Of a stretch of DNA of 64,000 nt, positions 16,898 to 25,164 are shown one piece after another. This DNA is from an uncultured Halobacteriovorax sp. (GTDB taxonomy: Bacteria > Bdellovibrionota > Bacteriovoracia > Bacteriovoracales > Bacteriovoracaceae). The stretch is taken from positions 343,339 to 407,338 of the forward strand of contig CAJXVS010000004.1 in the NCBI GenBank assembly GCA_913061265.1, read 5' to 3'. A model generated the notes under the pieces. That model was given only the letters and a program-made list of their open reading frames with translations, had not been told where the DNA came from and ran no database searches. The stretch's first letter is position 1. The number at the start of each line of letters is the position of its first letter. Made by a program: the position numbers and the translations under genes.

Positions 16898-18871
16898 TCA
16901 TTTCCTTTTAGGATAGAAGTTAAATGGTTGATTCACTTCAACAACACCGCCACCTAGAGGTTCTGGAAACTTGATTCCTTTTAGAACGTTAACCACACAA
17001 CCCTTAACCCTTACAGGTAATGGGCTAAATGAATCGACTCCGGCTTTTGTGACGTGACCACTGGCCCCAATAATAAAGTTAAGCCTAACAACTCCACTGA
17101 ATTCTCTGGCCGCTTTATCTAATTCTTTTTGATAACAATATCTAAATTGAGGAATATGATCCTCAATGATTTTTCTGATGATATCCGGATCCATTCCACC
17201 TAAAACAACCGTTTTGAAAGGGAGTCCAGCTGTATAGATATTCTTTTTATCAACAAGTCCTTCTACACCTTTACTAGAATCTAATTTACCTTGAGCTGAA
17301 CCTGATAAACTTCCAACGTTATTGCTTACGGTAGCTTTTTTAAGTGTTGCTCCATCTGTATCACCTGAGTCCACACTACTTGAGTCTGAAACTGAAGCTG
17401 AATTACTTTGGGCCTTGAAAGTACTTGTGGCGCCGCCCTTACTTAACAAACTGCTTACCGTACTCTTGAAGTTAAAAGACTTATAAGTGTCTACTCTTCC
17501 TTTTGATTTAGATTTAGCCGTTACCTTAGCAGGTCTATTGGTGCTTTTAGGTTTTCCGCTTCCACTTTTTTTCTTAGGAGTCACTTTATCGACTAGATTA
17601 TCTTTCTTGCCTTTATTAGGTGAAGCTTTTTTTACTAAACCTGTTTTCTTAGCGTTCTTACTTCCTTTGGAACCGACTTTAACTTTACTCTTATCAACGA
17701 CTACTTTCTTTTGTTGAGTCGCGCTATTCTTTTGAGCCAGGGTATTAGATTTTTGTACTTTATTCTTTGGCTTATCCTTTGTTTTGTCGATTGCTGGAGA
17801 CTTCTTAGCTTTAAACTTCTTTTTATAAAGAATCTTAGCGATCCTATCAGGAACTTTCTCTTTCTCTATCTCTTCGTCGACTTCGATAAAGGATAAACTT
17901 CCCATAACAAAAGTGACAAGGAGTAGCATAAGTAAAAAATACTTCTTTAAGTCACCACTATCTCGCCTAAGTATTGGAGCTGGAGCCACCTTCGGTGGAG
18001 CTTCATCCCCTCTTACGAAAACCTGAAGATCTCCATTTTTGAATCTTAAGATATCATCACGGTTAAGTTCGATTTCACTGCTATTCGCACTTATATCATT
18101 ATCTGATAAAGACTGTAGTTCGTAGCCAGGAATAGGAAAGACAATAGAGTGTCCATTTGCCATCTTAACAAGAGGTACTTTCTCATCCTTACCTAGGTAT
18201 GAATATTCAACATCACTTTCATCAGGCTGAAATCCCACTAAGTTATAAACCCCATCGCGATCAGGAAGATAATCAACTGAATAGACCCTGTCTTTAAAGA
18301 GGACAATAATCTCTACGGATGACTTTGACACATCGTACTTAAAGATCGGATAGAGTTGATCTGAATCTTCAAAGATATATTCACTGAATTCGGCGTTTGG
18401 ATCTCTTGCTAATGGATATTCAACTACAGGGACATATTCTGCTGTCTCTCGATTTTCTACTTCACTAGGTGGACTTGGTAGACGTGGAGATTCATCAATA
18501 ATCGGAGGAAGTCCATCGTCAAGCATCGCCAAGGGCGGAGGTAGTATATCTTCTTTTGAGTATTCTTTAAAAGTATAGTGGTTTGATCCAAACCGTATTT
18601 CATCGCCGAGTTTGAATTCTTCAACGACAACACTCTTTCCATTTACAAAAGTACCGTTAGTGGAATTCATATCGTAAATTTTGTTCCCAGACTTTGTAAC
18701 TTCAATGACAGCGTGAATTGCTGTTATATCATCATGATCTAATACAATGTCACAGGCCTTCGACCGGCCAACAAGAAGTCGCTTCTTTTTAATTGGATAG
18801 CCGCCTTCATCCTTACCATTAATAGGATTAAGTTCGAACGCGACCTGTTTTTTACCATTCTCGACTTCCAC
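16898..18871 (-). CDS. FHA-domain, AgmX/PglI (TonB-like) C-terminal protein (GltG-like)
   Basis: Predicted envelope-spanning protein of an Agl-Glt machine, 657 aa. N-terminal cytoplasmic FHA domain at about 25-105 (LLVGRSKACDIVL, then NSTNGTFVNG), which binds phosphothreonine in other proteins. One membrane helix at about 312-332 (FLLMLLLVTFVMG). A long Lys/Ser/Pro-rich periplasmic linker at about 345-540. A TonB-like C-terminal domain of the AgmX/PglI type at about 555-657, with IPQFRYCYQKEL and GVVRLNFIIGASGHV. This order matches GltG of Myxococcus gliding complexes. Last gene of the minus-strand operon, 18 nt after the 86-aa gene. Confidence 0.88.
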   Translation of the reverse strand: MEVENGKKQVAFELNPINGKDEGGYPIKKKRLLVGRSKACDIVLDHDDITAIHAVIEVTKSGNKIYDMNSTNGTFVNGKSVVVEEFKLGDEIRFGSNHYTFKEYSKEDILPPPLAMLDDGLPPIIDESPRLPSPPSEVENRETAEYVPVVEYPLARDPNAEFSEYIFEDSDQLYPIFKYDVSKSSVEIIVLFKDRVYSVDYLPDRDGVYNLVGFQPDESDVEYSYLGKDEKVPLVKMANGHSIVFPIPGYELQSLSDNDISANSSEIELNRDDILRFKNGDLQVFVRGDEAPPKVAPAPILRRDSGDLKKYFLLMLLLVTFVMGSLSFIEVDEEIEKEKVPDRIAKILYKKKFKAKKSPAIDKTKDKPKNKVQKSNTLAQKNSATQQKKVVVDKSKVKVGSKGSKNAKKTGLVKKASPNKGKKDNLVDKVTPKKKSGSGKPKSTNRPAKVTAKSKSKGRVDTYKSFNFKSTVSSLLSKGGATSTFKAQSNSASVSDSSSVDSGDTDGATLKKATVSNNVGSLSGSAQGKLDSSKGVEGLVDKKNIYTAGLPFKTVVLGGMDPDIIRKIIEDHIPQFRYCYQKELDKAAREFSGVVRLNFIIGASGHVTKAGVDSFSPLPVRVKGCVVNVLKGIKFPEPLGGGVVEVNQPFNFYPKRK

Positions 18872-18889
18872 AAGCTCTCCTTGCTTGTA

Positions 18890-19150
18890 CTACCTTATTC
18901 TCTCAATCCCTTTTCTAATCTCAGGATTGAAGTTTTTGCGATAAGGGAGTTTATTTCTGAATTTCTGTTGTGTTCTAGTTCCATCACCTAAATCAGGAGG
19001 TGAACCAGTTTCACCTTCAATAGTAAGATCTTCAAAATCAAACTTTTGATATTTTTTGTATTTATAGATTATTCTTTCTTTTTTTTGAGTTCTCGTTTGT
19101 GCAAACGAAGCGCCCGAAAGAAAAAGCAGTAAGATTAATAATTTACTCAT
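18890..19150 (-). CDS. Small exported protein in Glt-like operon (possible GltF-like)
   Basis: 86 aa with a signal peptide (about 1-17, ending ASFA-Q). The mature part carries a run of Tyr/Lys (IIYKYKKYQKFDFEDL) followed by IEGETGSPPDL and a basic C-terminus ending RKGIERIR. I recall similar small proteins next to TPR and AgmX-type genes in delta-proteobacterial gliding clusters, but the GltF label rests on position and general likeness only. It overlaps the TPR lipoprotein gene by 8 nt, so translation is coupled. Confidence 0.75.
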   Translation of the reverse strand: MSKLLILLLFLSGASFAQTRTQKKERIIYKYKKYQKFDFEDLTIEGETGSPPDLGDGTRTQQKFRNKLPYRKNFNPEIRKGIERIR

Positions 19151-20048
19151 TGATAAATCTCCCTACTTTATTATAGTAACCACCAAGGTCACCTAGTGTT
19201 TGAGGGTCTACTCTCTCAAATACTGTCTTTGCATCCTTAATTCTTCCAGCAGCCTTTAACGCTACCGAGAAGTTTAATCCAACCTGTGCTTTACTTAACT
19301 CTTTCCTTGGAATCTTTGAGAAGAATGCAACTGCCCTAGAATAATTTTCTTTTAATAAGGCACTTGTCCCTAAAGCGCTTAGAACATCAACATCGTTTGA
19401 GTTCTTTCTATAGAGGGTATTGAAAACACCCTCGGCTTTATCGACAAAACCATACTTTAAATAGAGTTGTCCCAAGTTAAAAAGCGGAGTCAAAGAAAAC
19501 TTATTCAGCTCGACTGCTTTTTCAAATGCTGAAAGCGCTTTCTGGTCCCTACCTTGCCTTTGATGAATAACACCAATATTATTCACAGGTGGGGCATACT
19601 TCGAGTTTAGCCCACGTGATTTATTATAAAAGAGGAGAGCTTTTCTATATTCGCCTTTTAAGAACTGACATGTTCCTATTTGGTTCCAATACCCTGGGTG
19701 ATTTTTATATCGCTTATAATTGGCTTCAAAAATCTTCTCTGCCTGAGCAAAGTCCTTACCATAACACTTACCTATTCCCTGGCTTACTGGATCACTTGAT
19801 TTGGAGATCCTTTCAATTTTAGGAGCTGGTAAACGCGAGATCGATTCTGATGAAAGCGAATCATCTCCCATGACTTCTTTAAACATATCTTCAGAGCTAT
19901 TGTATTGAACCTCAGAAACCTTATTAAAGGCCTTATTTTCAATCCATCCAAACTCTTTATCTTCTGGCGAGTTGCCTTCGCTATTGTTTTTGTCAGTACT
20001 ACCACAAGAACTGACTACAAGAATAAAGGCCATCAATACATATTTCAT
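19143..20048 (-). CDS. TPR-repeat lipoprotein (GltE/AglT-like)
   Basis: Lipoprotein, 301 aa: signal with lipobox VVSSC, lipidated Cys at about residue 15, then a polar linker and five or more TPR repeats from about residue 95 (for example GYWNQIGTCQFLKGEYRKAL and PLFNLGQLYLKYGFVDKAE). Residues after the Cys are Gly-Ser-Thr, so outer-membrane sorting is likely. In Myxococcus the TPR lipoprotein GltE (AglT) is an outer-membrane anchor of the gliding complex, and both neighbours fit. ATGA overlap with the preceding 959-aa gene. Confidence 0.87.
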   Translation of the reverse strand: MKYVLMAFILVVSSCGSTDKNNSEGNSPEDKEFGWIENKAFNKVSEVQYNSSEDMFKEVMGDDSLSSESISRLPAPKIERISKSSDPVSQGIGKCYGKDFAQAEKIFEANYKRYKNHPGYWNQIGTCQFLKGEYRKALLFYNKSRGLNSKYAPPVNNIGVIHQRQGRDQKALSAFEKAVELNKFSLTPLFNLGQLYLKYGFVDKAEGVFNTLYRKNSNDVDVLSALGTSALLKENYSRAVAFFSKIPRKELSKAQVGLNFSVALKAAGRIKDAKTVFERVDPQTLGDLGGYYNKVGRFINE

Positions 20049-22924
20049 TGTCCACCTCCTCTATCCATCAGTACCCCTTCACGACGAGGAGAAAATTCAA
20101 GTGAGAATTTAAGTTTCTCTCCGTTCAAAAAGAAATTATTCTCTTTTGAAAGAATCGAACTCTTTAAAATTTGTTTTCTAGCTTCACGTCTAAAGTCTTG
20201 TGCTTTTTGATTCAGAGGAAGAACGATCTTTCTCATTGTTCCTTGAAAGGATTTCACATACTCTGGGGATTTTCCAGCTGGTGCAAATCTTGAGATATCA
20301 TCGACTAATCCTTGATAACTAAGAACAAGATACTTGTATGAAGTTACGATACCTACACCAGATCCAATTTCTAAGATTTTCAGGGCTTTTGATGTTACTC
20401 GATCTAGGAGCTCAAACTTTTTCTTTAGTCGGTTGTTATAAACCTTTTCAGGGAACTCCAACCTTACCCTTTGAAGCTGTTTAGTTTTTGCTTCGAGAGA
20501 TAAAAGTTCAAAGCTTGCTACAACGTCTAGGGCCTCAAGAGGGATAGACTGCCGTCTTTTTCTAGCAGTATTATAATAAGAGAGAATTCTTTTCTTAATA
20601 CGCTCTGCTTCACTTTCTCTACCTGTTGAGACAAATGCACTTCTAAGAATACTTAGAGGATGTATTAGTTCAGCTCGATAGGACTTATCGACACTTAGAG
20701 TGTTTATCAGAGATTCTAGTAGCCCCCATTTTTGCTCTTCAATAACGGCATTCATCAGGTCAACTCTTGCTCTTTTGATTTCATCTGCCTCAATCGAACA
20801 CTGAAGACCTTTCTTAATCAAGCTTTGACTCTCGCTAAGTTTCTTTTCAGATAATAATATGACGTTTGAGTTTCTAAAAAAGAGCCTCTTATTCTTTGAA
20901 TTTTGCTTACAAAGCTTAGATAAAACTAATTGATTAATCTTTGCTGATCCTGCAAATTCCTGTCTATTAAAGAGGTCGCTTGAAATGGCCAAGAATGAGC
21001 CATCGAACTTTTTAACATCAGAGCCATTCATTTGATTCAACGCTTTTTCTGACCAAAGGTATGAATATTTTTTATTTCCTAATTCATAGAATAAGACTGC
21101 AATATTATAGGCAGCGTTCTTTTTGGCGTCATTACTGCTGTCCTTATTTCTATATATTTGAACATATCCTTTAAGTGCATTCGTTTTATCACCTTTAGTA
21201 TTGAACTTCTCTACTCCCTCAAACTGCATTGTAAGAAGAAGAAGCTTTAACTTTCTTGCATATTTTTTGGAGACCTTGAATTCACCGCGATTTATTCGAG
21301 TAACCCATAACTTTATTGATTCTTTATCATTCTTATCTTTATAGTGATCCATGATCTTAGCAATCATGGCCTCTTGGGTTGAGTGATCTTTGGGGTAGTT
21401 CTTTTTAAAGGCATAAAGAACTTTCTCAGCATTACCAAATTCTCTAGATTCAATATATGAAGAAAAAAGTCTTTGATAGATCTTGTAACTCTTTTTCGAC
21501 TTGGGTTTATTTTGAAGATACAAAAGATAAACTTTGCTTAAATACTTGTCAGTTGTCGCTTTCTTAATACTCTTTGACCCCAAGGAAGCTATCATCCCTT
21601 CGAGGGCCAAGCCTGCGATCTTCGAATCACCTTTTTCTTTAGCCAATTTGTAAGCTCTATCATACTGAACAACAGCATCATCATATTTATTACTTGCGTA
21701 GTTCGTCTCAGCGGCATGAAAAGCGGCCCTATGTGTATTCTTTGTATCTAAGCCAGCTAGAATATTAAAATAGGCTACAGCTTTCTTAGCTTTGTTTCTT
21801 TTTGTTCTTCTTTGCTTTTCGTACCTTTTTGAAGCTACTTGTTTTTGAAGCAAGGCAGACATTCTTTGAACATGATATTTTAGTTGATCTAGAGAGTCTT
21901 CATCCAAGTTTCCCTGTTGAAAATCTCCATAGAGTTCCTGGCAAACTTTTAAGTGTTTAGTTGTATTGCCAAACCTTTCATAAAGGCCCAAAAGAGCGAT
22001 ATTGGCATTAACTCTTTCTTTAGGATCAGTTACATAATTCTTAGCTTCTGTTAATGCTCTCTCAGCACTAGTAGGATTTTTCCCTTGAGTGATCAAATAC
22101 TTCGCTACCTTTATAAGGTTTGAAGAAATGTCTTTACCTATCTTCTTATAGAAATTGATCGCAGATTTAGTTTGACCAGCCTCTGTGTAGAAGAAGGCCA
22201 GATCTCTTTCAACAGCGCTACTCATATTCACATAGCGGCTGTTCTTACTAAGAGCATAGACTTCGTTCATCAGTTTGATGGCCTTAGATCTTTGTTTTGT
22301 TCTGAAATAACACCATGCTAGATTGTAAGCATCTTTTGTATACCAACGGTCCTTCTTACTTTTAAAAGCTTGTTCAAATAAAGGAATCGCTTTTCTATAG
22401 TCTTTTTTATTATAGTAGATTTGAGCTAAGGCAATCTTAGATTTTTGACCAGAATTAGAATTTCGGGCTGAGTACTTCATTGCTCTTTTAAAGAACTCTT
22501 GGGCCTTTTCCTGTTGCTGAAATTCTTTCGCGTTATAGGCGAGAATATAGTAAACATCACCTTTTTGCTTAAACTTCTTAAATCTTTTTAGAATGTAATA
22601 ACAAGTTTTTTGAGCCTGTACAAAATACTTTTGGGATTTCTTGAAGTACTTTGATTTCTTTACACTGGCCCGTTGAAGTGAATCAAGACCTAAGTAAACT
22701 GCATTTTCTTGTTCCTTAACGTGACGAGCTTTTTCGAGAAGAAGTTCCGCCATTCTCAATAAAAGATTGGGGTTTCTGCTTCCTGTTTGCTTGTTCAGCC
22801 TAGTTATTTCTTTTAACTCTTGGTCAATTATAGAAATAACCTTGGTTCTTCTCTCTTCAATGGAAGCCGCAAATGCGGTTGAGCAAAAGAAGATAAGGAA
22901 AAATATAACTTTCAGATTTTTCAT
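20045..22924 (-). CDS. Large periplasmic TPR protein (GltD/AgnA-like)
   Basis: 959 aa with a signal peptide (about 1-19, ending STAFA-A) and tetratricopeptide-like repeats through most of the chain (for example ALAQIYYNKKDYRKAIPLFEQAF near 165 and AFHAAETNYASNKYDDAVVQYDRAY near 405). Very rich in Lys. It would be a periplasmic scaffold bridging inner and outer membrane parts of the machine. Size, position between the two other TPR genes and repeat type resemble AgnA/GltD of Myxococcus, but identity needs a search. It overlaps both neighbours by 4 nt, so stoichiometric expression is likely. Confidence 0.85.
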   Translation of the reverse strand: MKNLKVIFFLIFFCSTAFAASIEERRTKVISIIDQELKEITRLNKQTGSRNPNLLLRMAELLLEKARHVKEQENAVYLGLDSLQRASVKKSKYFKKSQKYFVQAQKTCYYILKRFKKFKQKGDVYYILAYNAKEFQQQEKAQEFFKRAMKYSARNSNSGQKSKIALAQIYYNKKDYRKAIPLFEQAFKSKKDRWYTKDAYNLAWCYFRTKQRSKAIKLMNEVYALSKNSRYVNMSSAVERDLAFFYTEAGQTKSAINFYKKIGKDISSNLIKVAKYLITQGKNPTSAERALTEAKNYVTDPKERVNANIALLGLYERFGNTTKHLKVCQELYGDFQQGNLDEDSLDQLKYHVQRMSALLQKQVASKRYEKQRRTKRNKAKKAVAYFNILAGLDTKNTHRAAFHAAETNYASNKYDDAVVQYDRAYKLAKEKGDSKIAGLALEGMIASLGSKSIKKATTDKYLSKVYLLYLQNKPKSKKSYKIYQRLFSSYIESREFGNAEKVLYAFKKNYPKDHSTQEAMIAKIMDHYKDKNDKESIKLWVTRINRGEFKVSKKYARKLKLLLLTMQFEGVEKFNTKGDKTNALKGYVQIYRNKDSSNDAKKNAAYNIAVLFYELGNKKYSYLWSEKALNQMNGSDVKKFDGSFLAISSDLFNRQEFAGSAKINQLVLSKLCKQNSKNKRLFFRNSNVILLSEKKLSESQSLIKKGLQCSIEADEIKRARVDLMNAVIEEQKWGLLESLINTLSVDKSYRAELIHPLSILRSAFVSTGRESEAERIKKRILSYYNTARKRRQSIPLEALDVVASFELLSLEAKTKQLQRVRLEFPEKVYNNRLKKKFELLDRVTSKALKILEIGSGVGIVTSYKYLVLSYQGLVDDISRFAPAGKSPEYVKSFQGTMRKIVLPLNQKAQDFRREARKQILKSSILSKENNFFLNGEKLKFSLEFSPRREGVLMDRGGGQ

Positions 22925-24366
22925 AAGCTAACTTCACATTCCGATTTCAGACTGAAGACATAATCCCCAAGCTCATCGGCCCAGAATTCACCTTCAAAGG
23001 ACCAGAAATATTGCTTTTCATTTCTTTTAATATAACGAATATCCCCCCTACCTCTTAAAGGTTCAGGCTCTATTCCATACAATCTATCTTTAGATCTTTT
23101 AAGCATCTCAAGTTTAATATAAGTAAGTGCTTCAAGTGATCTTTCGAGGTGATGTTCAGCAATATTCAGGCTTTTCCTAACATAGGCACCAATAAGGTTT
23201 CTTTGTAAAAGAAGAGATTCCTTCAAGTTTATTGTCAGTATTTTTTTTAACTTCTGATTCCTAATTTTATTAACTCTTTCAATTTCTTCTTTTCCACTTA
23301 CAAATCGATCGACTAGTTCTATATAGGCTGAATCTCTATTAATCTTATTAAGGAGTCTGTTAATTAGATTGTTACCTCTAATTCTTCCATCTTTTCTACT
23401 CTTAGCTAAGAGGTAATAGTATCGATAGTTCTTCCCATTCTTTCTTAGTAATTTAGATAATCCTAAGTGTTGGTTCTCATATTCATTTTGGAATTTATCG
23501 GAAACTTTTTTTGCATCTTCATAGAGGCACATTTCAAGATAGGTCATGGCCTCTAATACTGGAACTTCAGGGTTAAAGAGAAATTGTAAGATTGGCGCTT
23601 TATAAGTCACAAGCTTTCCAAGAGTTCTGTTGTAATCTTGAAGGTAAAAGCTGTTCCAAGCTTCTTCAAATAAAACTTCCGGCCAAATTGGGCTTCTCTT
23701 ATCCAGATCTAGATAACTCAAATTAGCTCTTTCATAGTCATTATTCGCAAACTGGGTTCTTGCTATTCCCACTAAACAATAATCTCTATTTATTTCAAGT
23801 TGTTTTTTATCATTTGCTATTCGTGTCTTCTTGATCTGTTTACGAGATTCCAATACGCATTCATTGTATGTGGCCACAGAAGATTTGAAACGGCGTTCGA
23901 TACTATGAATGCTTCCTTCTAAGAAAAGGGCAAAAGGTTTAGTTGTATGACTTTTTGGAATAGTCCCGTTAAGGGCACGAAGGGCATCTTTATACTTACC
24001 ACTTCTAAAGTACTTTTTGGCCAAGATATATTTCATAGAAGGAGCAGAAGTCTTTTTTAATATTTGAGTAGGAAGAACTTCAAATTGTTTCACCCCAACA
24101 TAAGTAACAACTGTATCAATTAAACGATCAATTTTTTTATTTTCAATACTTGATGATCTAGTTAAATATTCCTTTATATAAGGAACAGCGGCAAAGTAGA
24201 GTTTATCTTGAACTAGTTCTTCAACAACTCTTGGATAACTCTTTATACTTCCGTTTGAAGATACAAGTAGATCCCATGCTCGCTCGGCGGACGCGTTAGC
24301 TTTTCCCGAAGCTATGACGAGAAATATTAGAACAATGATAGATTTTGCAAATCGATTCATACTCAT
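22921..24366 (-). CDS. Exported TPR-like protein in Glt-like operon (possible GltC-like)
   Basis: 481 aa with a signal peptide (about 1-25, ending SGKANA-S) and helical repeats that fit TPR spacing (LAKKYFRSGKYKDALRALNG near 115; GIARTQFANNDYERANLSYLDLD near 200). The tail from about 440 includes FWSFEGEFWADELGDYVFSLKSEC. Secreted helical-repeat proteins sit in this place in Agl-Glt operons (GltC), which is the basis of the tentative label. It lies 1 nt downstream of the beta-barrel gene and overlaps the next gene by 4 nt. Confidence 0.8.
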   Translation of the reverse strand: MSMNRFAKSIIVLIFLVIASGKANASAERAWDLLVSSNGSIKSYPRVVEELVQDKLYFAAVPYIKEYLTRSSSIENKKIDRLIDTVVTYVGVKQFEVLPTQILKKTSAPSMKYILAKKYFRSGKYKDALRALNGTIPKSHTTKPFALFLEGSIHSIERRFKSSVATYNECVLESRKQIKKTRIANDKKQLEINRDYCLVGIARTQFANNDYERANLSYLDLDKRSPIWPEVLFEEAWNSFYLQDYNRTLGKLVTYKAPILQFLFNPEVPVLEAMTYLEMCLYEDAKKVSDKFQNEYENQHLGLSKLLRKNGKNYRYYYLLAKSRKDGRIRGNNLINRLLNKINRDSAYIELVDRFVSGKEEIERVNKIRNQKLKKILTINLKESLLLQRNLIGAYVRKSLNIAEHHLERSLEALTYIKLEMLKRSKDRLYGIEPEPLRGRGDIRYIKRNEKQYFWSFEGEFWADELGDYVFSLKSECEVSL

Positions 24367-24367
24367 C

Positions 24368-25069
24368 CTAAAGGTCCATAACTACAGAAAGACTCAAGTC
24401 ATAATGGGAATAAACATTTTCTTCGTTTCTATCTGGTCTTAAAGATTTGAACATAACACCTGTAAAGTCTGGGCGTATGCTAAAGCTGTCGTTGACATAA
24501 AACTTCATTCCCATACTCCAGAGAAGAGCATTGTGAGCTTCAACGGTTTCATTCTTATTAACAGTATTCTGTAATTCTAAACGATTGTTAGTCTCTTCAA
24601 TCTTTCCAATGCCTATACCAAAGATATAATCCATGTAGACGATGGTATTAAAGGTATTAATTTTCGTATAAAAGGGAGACCAAAGTAACATGGCGCCCAT
24701 ATAGTAATTTGTTATTTGTCTAAAGGGAGTAGATCCTGCGGCAGTAGTATTTCGAACGGCCTGAGCGTCAGCATTCTCTTCTCCGGCATTCTTAGAGTAA
24801 AGCAGCTCAAAACCCCACTCTTCCTTAAAGAAATAACCTGCTCTTCCCTGTAGGTTTGATCCATTTACAAAAGATCCTGAAGTCGTCATCCCTGCTCCTA
24901 AAGAAACATGAAATTTACCTTTCTTTCTAAATTTACGATTTTGTAAGACATAGACTTCTTTATCTTGATCGAGCCAAGTAAAGGAGTATGTATCGCCTTC
25001 TGCAGATAGAACCTGCTGGCTAAATAACATAATAAAAAACAGAGAAATAAGAGTTAGCTTCTTGACCAT
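24368..25069 (-). CDS. Outer-membrane beta-barrel protein heading the Glt-like operon
   Basis: 233 aa with a signal peptide (about 1-22, ending VLSA-E), then alternating amphipathic strands (HVSLGAGMTTSG, FEWGFELLYSKNAGE-like, YMGAMLLWSPF, DYIFGIGIG) and a terminal strand ending with aromatic/hydrophobic residues (LSLSVVMDL), as in small outer-membrane barrels of the myxobacterial type. In Myxococcus GltA/GltB/GltH are such barrels. It is the first gene of the operon; its leader holds a promoter (25133-25160) and a terminator-like hairpin (25084-25110) only 15 nt before the ATG. AGGA lies seven bases upstream of the start. Confidence 0.82.
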   Translation of the reverse strand: MVKKLTLISLFFIMLFSQQVLSAEGDTYSFTWLDQDKEVYVLQNRKFRKKGKFHVSLGAGMTTSGSFVNGSNLQGRAGYFFKEEWGFELLYSKNAGEENADAQAVRNTTAAGSTPFRQITNYYMGAMLLWSPFYTKINTFNTIVYMDYIFGIGIGKIEETNNRLELQNTVNKNETVEAHNALLWSMGMKFYVNDSFSIRPDFTGVMFKSLRPDRNEENVYSHYDLSLSVVMDL

Positions 25070-25083
25070 AGTGCATCCTGCGC

Positions 25084-25110
25084 AAAAAAACTTGTTCCAT
25101 CATGGAACAA
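25084..25110 (-). terminator. Terminator-like hairpin inside the Glt-operon leader
   Basis: Minus strand: TTGTTCCAT and ATGGAACAA form a 9-bp near-perfect palindrome followed by seven U. It lies after the addA gene and could end its transcript, but it also lies between the Glt promoter and the first Glt start codon, so it may attenuate the operon. Confidence 0.75.
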
Positions 25111-25132
25111 TTTCCTTAAATAATCATAACTT

Positions 25133-25160
25133 ATTCTAACATAGGACTAAAACCGCGCAA
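25133..25160 (-). promoter_or_regulatory. Sigma-70-type promoter of the Glt-like operon
   Basis: Minus strand: TTGCGC (-35), 16-nt spacer, TAGAAT (-10, 5 of 6 matches to TATAAT). It begins just after the addA stop codon. The predicted start near 25126 leaves a leader of about 58 nt. Confidence 0.6.
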
Positions 25161-25164
25161 CAAT

